Assembly (NCBI GenBank): GCA_000436535.1
Contig: FR886234.1
Coordinates: forward strand, 1 to 6,832
DNA from: Eubacterium sp. CAG:252
GTDB lineage: Bacteria > Bacillota > Clostridia > Lachnospirales > Lachnospiraceae
Reading direction: 5' to 3'
DNA length: 6,832 nt
Notes under the pieces: model-generated
Database searches by the model: none
The model's input: only the letters and a program-made list of their open reading frames with translations
Told to the model about the DNA's origin: nothing
Part shown: positions 5,407 to 6,832 of the stretch, piece by piece
Layout of the letters: each line of letters starts with the position of its first letter
Position numbering within the stretch: position 1 is the first letter of the stretch
Position numbers and translations under genes: made by a program

Positions 5407-5426
5407 ATCGTTCTTTTTAGAACGAT
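5407..5426. promoter_or_regulatory. MarR-type operator palindrome
   Basis: ATCGTTCT (5407-5414) and AGAACGAT (5419-5426) are perfect inverted copies separated by four T (A on the minus strand). The 20-bp site overlaps the last two bases of the -10 and the likely transcription start, so a bound dimer would block RNA polymerase. Size, symmetry and place all fit the MarR protein encoded just downstream. I saw no second copy in the window. Confidence 0.8.
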
Positions 5427-5453
5427 TATAGGCAGATTATTTTGTTATGTCAA
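5425..5453 (-). promoter_or_regulatory. Consensus sigma-A promoter of MarR operon
   Basis: On the minus strand TTGACA (5453-5448) and TATAAT (5430-5425) both match the consensus completely, with a 17-base spacer. The expected start is near 5418, giving a leader of about 28 bases that carries the AAAGGAGG SD. Such a strong promoter would need tight repression, which fits the operator placed over its start point. Confidence 0.9.
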
Positions 5454-5498
5454 TCATTTTTTCTTATTCAACTCACAAAATCTTTACTCTATTTTGTG

Positions 5499-5524
5499 TA
5501 ATGATTTTTACTTAATGATTTTTA
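5499..5524. repeat. Short tandem direct repeat
   Basis: TAATGATTTTTA occurs at 5499-5510 and again at 5513-5524, a 14-base period. It lies between the terminator hairpin and the MarR promoter. It may be incidental in AT-rich spacer DNA. Confidence 0.4.
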
Positions 5525-5539
5525 TGTAAGCATTAGTGA

Positions 5540-5589
5540 TAAAATAAGAGCAAGTACTGAAAGGTTTTTGTTGCCTTAGCACTTGCTCT
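5540..5589 (-). terminator. Hairpin terminator after the MATE gene
   Basis: AGAGCAAGT (5547-5555) and ACTTGCTCT (5581-5589) form a perfect 9-bp stem, which extends inward through a mismatch and bulge via CT/AG and AAGG/CCTT around a T-rich loop. Read on the minus strand the stem is followed by TTATTTT (5546-5540), giving a rho-independent terminator shape. It lies about 107 bases beyond the MATE stop and before the MarR promoter, separating the two transcription units. Confidence 0.7.
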
Positions 5590-5695
5590 GCTTCTTTATA
5601 TCAAAGTTATTATATATAGTTGTATGTTGATGATTTGCTGGTCTTTAATTTTTTATCAATCCTATTGCACTCTTTTCGCAAGCCTGCAATGTTAC

Positions 5696-6832
5696 TTACG
5701 CCAGATTCTTCTCACCTTCATTTTGTTTCTTTCCCGCCATTCTCATAACTTCCTTCCATGCTGGTGAGAACAGATAATAACCTATCATTGCAAACATTCC
5801 AAAGCTGAAAGAAATTGGGAAGCACAACATTACCCATGTTCCATCAAAGTATCTGCTAATAATATAGGCACTTGGAATTCTGACTGCCCAAAGCATAAGG
5901 ATGTTGACAATTGTAGTATAACGCACCTTTCCAGTTCCGTTTACAATAGATATTATACAGTTAAAGATAGCATAAAACCACTGTGAAAGCAGCATAACAA
6001 CGATATGCCTGCTCGCATACATCAATACCATTTCATCTGACGAGAAGAAACGGATTATAGGTTTATGTATCATTATAAAAAGCAATCCAAAACTTAATGT
6101 AATCAGACCTGAACACAATGGAATTCTCCAGTGTCCCTCTTTAATTCTTGAATATTTCTTAGCACCATAATTCTGTCCTGAAAATGTAGTGGCCGCTGAA
6201 GATAATCCTGTAATTGCTATGTTAGCGCATCCTGTAATTCTTCCTGCTACTGCACCTCCTGCCATAAATACAGCACCCTGTGAGTTATTAAATGTCTGTA
6301 ATGCAACATGTCCTAATGAATAAAGAGAATTGTTAAGTCCAACAGGCAAGCCAATAGCCAGAATATCTTTCATCATTGTTCCAGAAAATCTCCTAGGCAA
6401 ATATGTAAACTGTATCTCCGGAAACTTCTTTCTTATATAAACAATACTTACAATCCATGAAATAAACATAGCAATACTTGTAGAAAGTGCTGCTCCGGCT
6501 ACATCCATTCCAAACCCTGCAACAAACAATAAATCAAATACTATATTAGAAACACAGGACACAACCAGAAACCATAATGAAGCCTTGCTGTCTCCAAGTC
6601 CTCTTAAAATACCAGCATTCATATTATAACCCAGATTACCAAGTGTACCTAAGAATACAACCCTCGTATATATTAATGCGGCATTCCACACATCCTGCGG
6701 CACTTTCATAAATTCCAGAATATATGGTGCTGCAAACCATCCAAGAATACCAATCGGAATACCTACAATATATATAAATGTTATTGAAGTTCCACATACT
6801 GAAACAACCTTTCCCGATTCCCTGGCCCCGGT
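5696..6832 (-). CDS. MATE-family efflux transporter, N-terminus outside window
   Basis: This is a multidrug/toxic-compound extrusion permease of the inner membrane, driven by Na+ or H+. The frame stays open to the right edge (378 residues seen; first residues TGARESGKVV). A start at the internal ATG 6709 would cut off clear MATE sequence (GIPIGILGWFAAPYILEF before it), so the true start lies outside and roughly 70-80 residues are missing from a usual length of about 450. Family features, counted from the visible fragment, include GAxES (2-6), the P-x-D-V-W-x-A-x-x-Y stretch near 45-54, AGILRGLGDSKASL in the region 73-86, and DLLFVAGFGMDVAGAALST near 100-118. The second half begins with the repeat-like ILAIGLPVGLNNSLYSLGHV, and later comes SAATTFSGQNYGAKKYSRIKEG, the second-half counterpart of the first-half QxxGA region. 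The protein ends in a basic, soluble tail (KKQNEGEKNLA). Substrate cannot be told from sequence. The downstream terminator separates it from the MarR operon. Confidence 0.9.
   Translation of the reverse strand, partial: TGARESGKVVSVCGTSITFIYIVGIPIGILGWFAAPYILEFMKVPQDVWNAALIYTRVVFLGTLGNLGYNMNAGILRGLGDSKASLWFLVVSCVSNIVFDLLFVAGFGMDVAGAALSTSIAMFISWIVSIVYIRKKFPEIQFTYLPRRFSGTMMKDILAIGLPVGLNNSLYSLGHVALQTFNNSQGAVFMAGGAVAGRITGCANIAITGLSSAATTFSGQNYGAKKYSRIKEGHWRIPLCSGLITLSFGLLFIMIHKPIIRFFSSDEMVLMYASRHIVVMLLSQWFYAIFNCIISIVNGTGKVRYTTIVNILMLWAVRIPSAYIISRYFDGTWVMLCFPISFSFGMFAMIGYYLFSPAWKEVMRMAGKKQNEGEKNLA

Noticed and set aside
5664..5690. ATTGCA/TGCAAT inverted repeat just after the MATE stop as a terminator
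   Set aside because: It has six pairs with a 15-base interval and no adjacent T-run on the minus strand. The hairpin at 5547-5589 is much stronger.

Overview
The window is AT-rich with strong purine-rich Shine-Dalgarno sites (GGAGG or AGGAG) and sigma-A-type promoters. Its protein families (clostridial nitronate monooxygenase, flavodoxin, MATE, MarR, WYL, Cas6) point to a low-GC anaerobic Firmicute, most likely of the Lachnospiraceae type. That placement is inference from gene content and composition; no rRNA or marker gene is present.

Layout, left to right. Positions 1-340 (minus) hold the first 113 codons of a cas6 gene that runs off the left edge, so the window ends at the start of a CRISPR-cas operon. 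It has its own SD and a possible promoter in the AT-rich gap 341-487. Positions 488-984 (minus) hold a decayed WYL-domain transcriptional regulator, with a homopolymer frameshift, a large internal deletion and a missing C-terminus. Positions 1009-1482 (minus) encode a small flavodoxin. The 350-base gap 1483-1832 is a divergent control region. It carries three ACTTGTTT direct repeats next to a TATAAT for the flavodoxin, and a TTGACA-17-TATCAT promoter with a small palindrome over its -10 for the next gene. Positions 1833-2915 (plus) encode a nitronate monooxygenase/FabK-like flavoenzyme with a C-terminal cysteine cluster, and a 14-bp inverted repeat begins on its stop codon. Positions 2916-3164 lie between convergent genes and hold a second hairpin and degenerate 37-bp repeats. 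Positions 3165-3713 (minus) encode an unassigned soluble protein of 182 residues, with a weak resemblance to CpeT/CpcT proteins.

Positions 3825-5390 (minus) are a compact three-gene operon: a MarR regulator, a 4-TM protein and a 7-TM protein, with overlapping or nearly touching genes. It is driven by a perfect-consensus promoter (TTGACA-17-TATAAT) whose -10/start region is covered by a perfect 8-4-8 palindrome, a textbook arrangement for MarR autorepression. A terminator-like hairpin (5540-5589) separates it from a MATE-family efflux transporter (5696-6832, minus) whose N-terminus lies beyond the right edge.

The most distinctive points are the cas operon start beside a dead WYL regulator, and the MarR-controlled operon of two uncharacterised membrane proteins. 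I saw no CRISPR array, tRNA, rRNA, insertion sequence or phage gene, and no complete new defence system.
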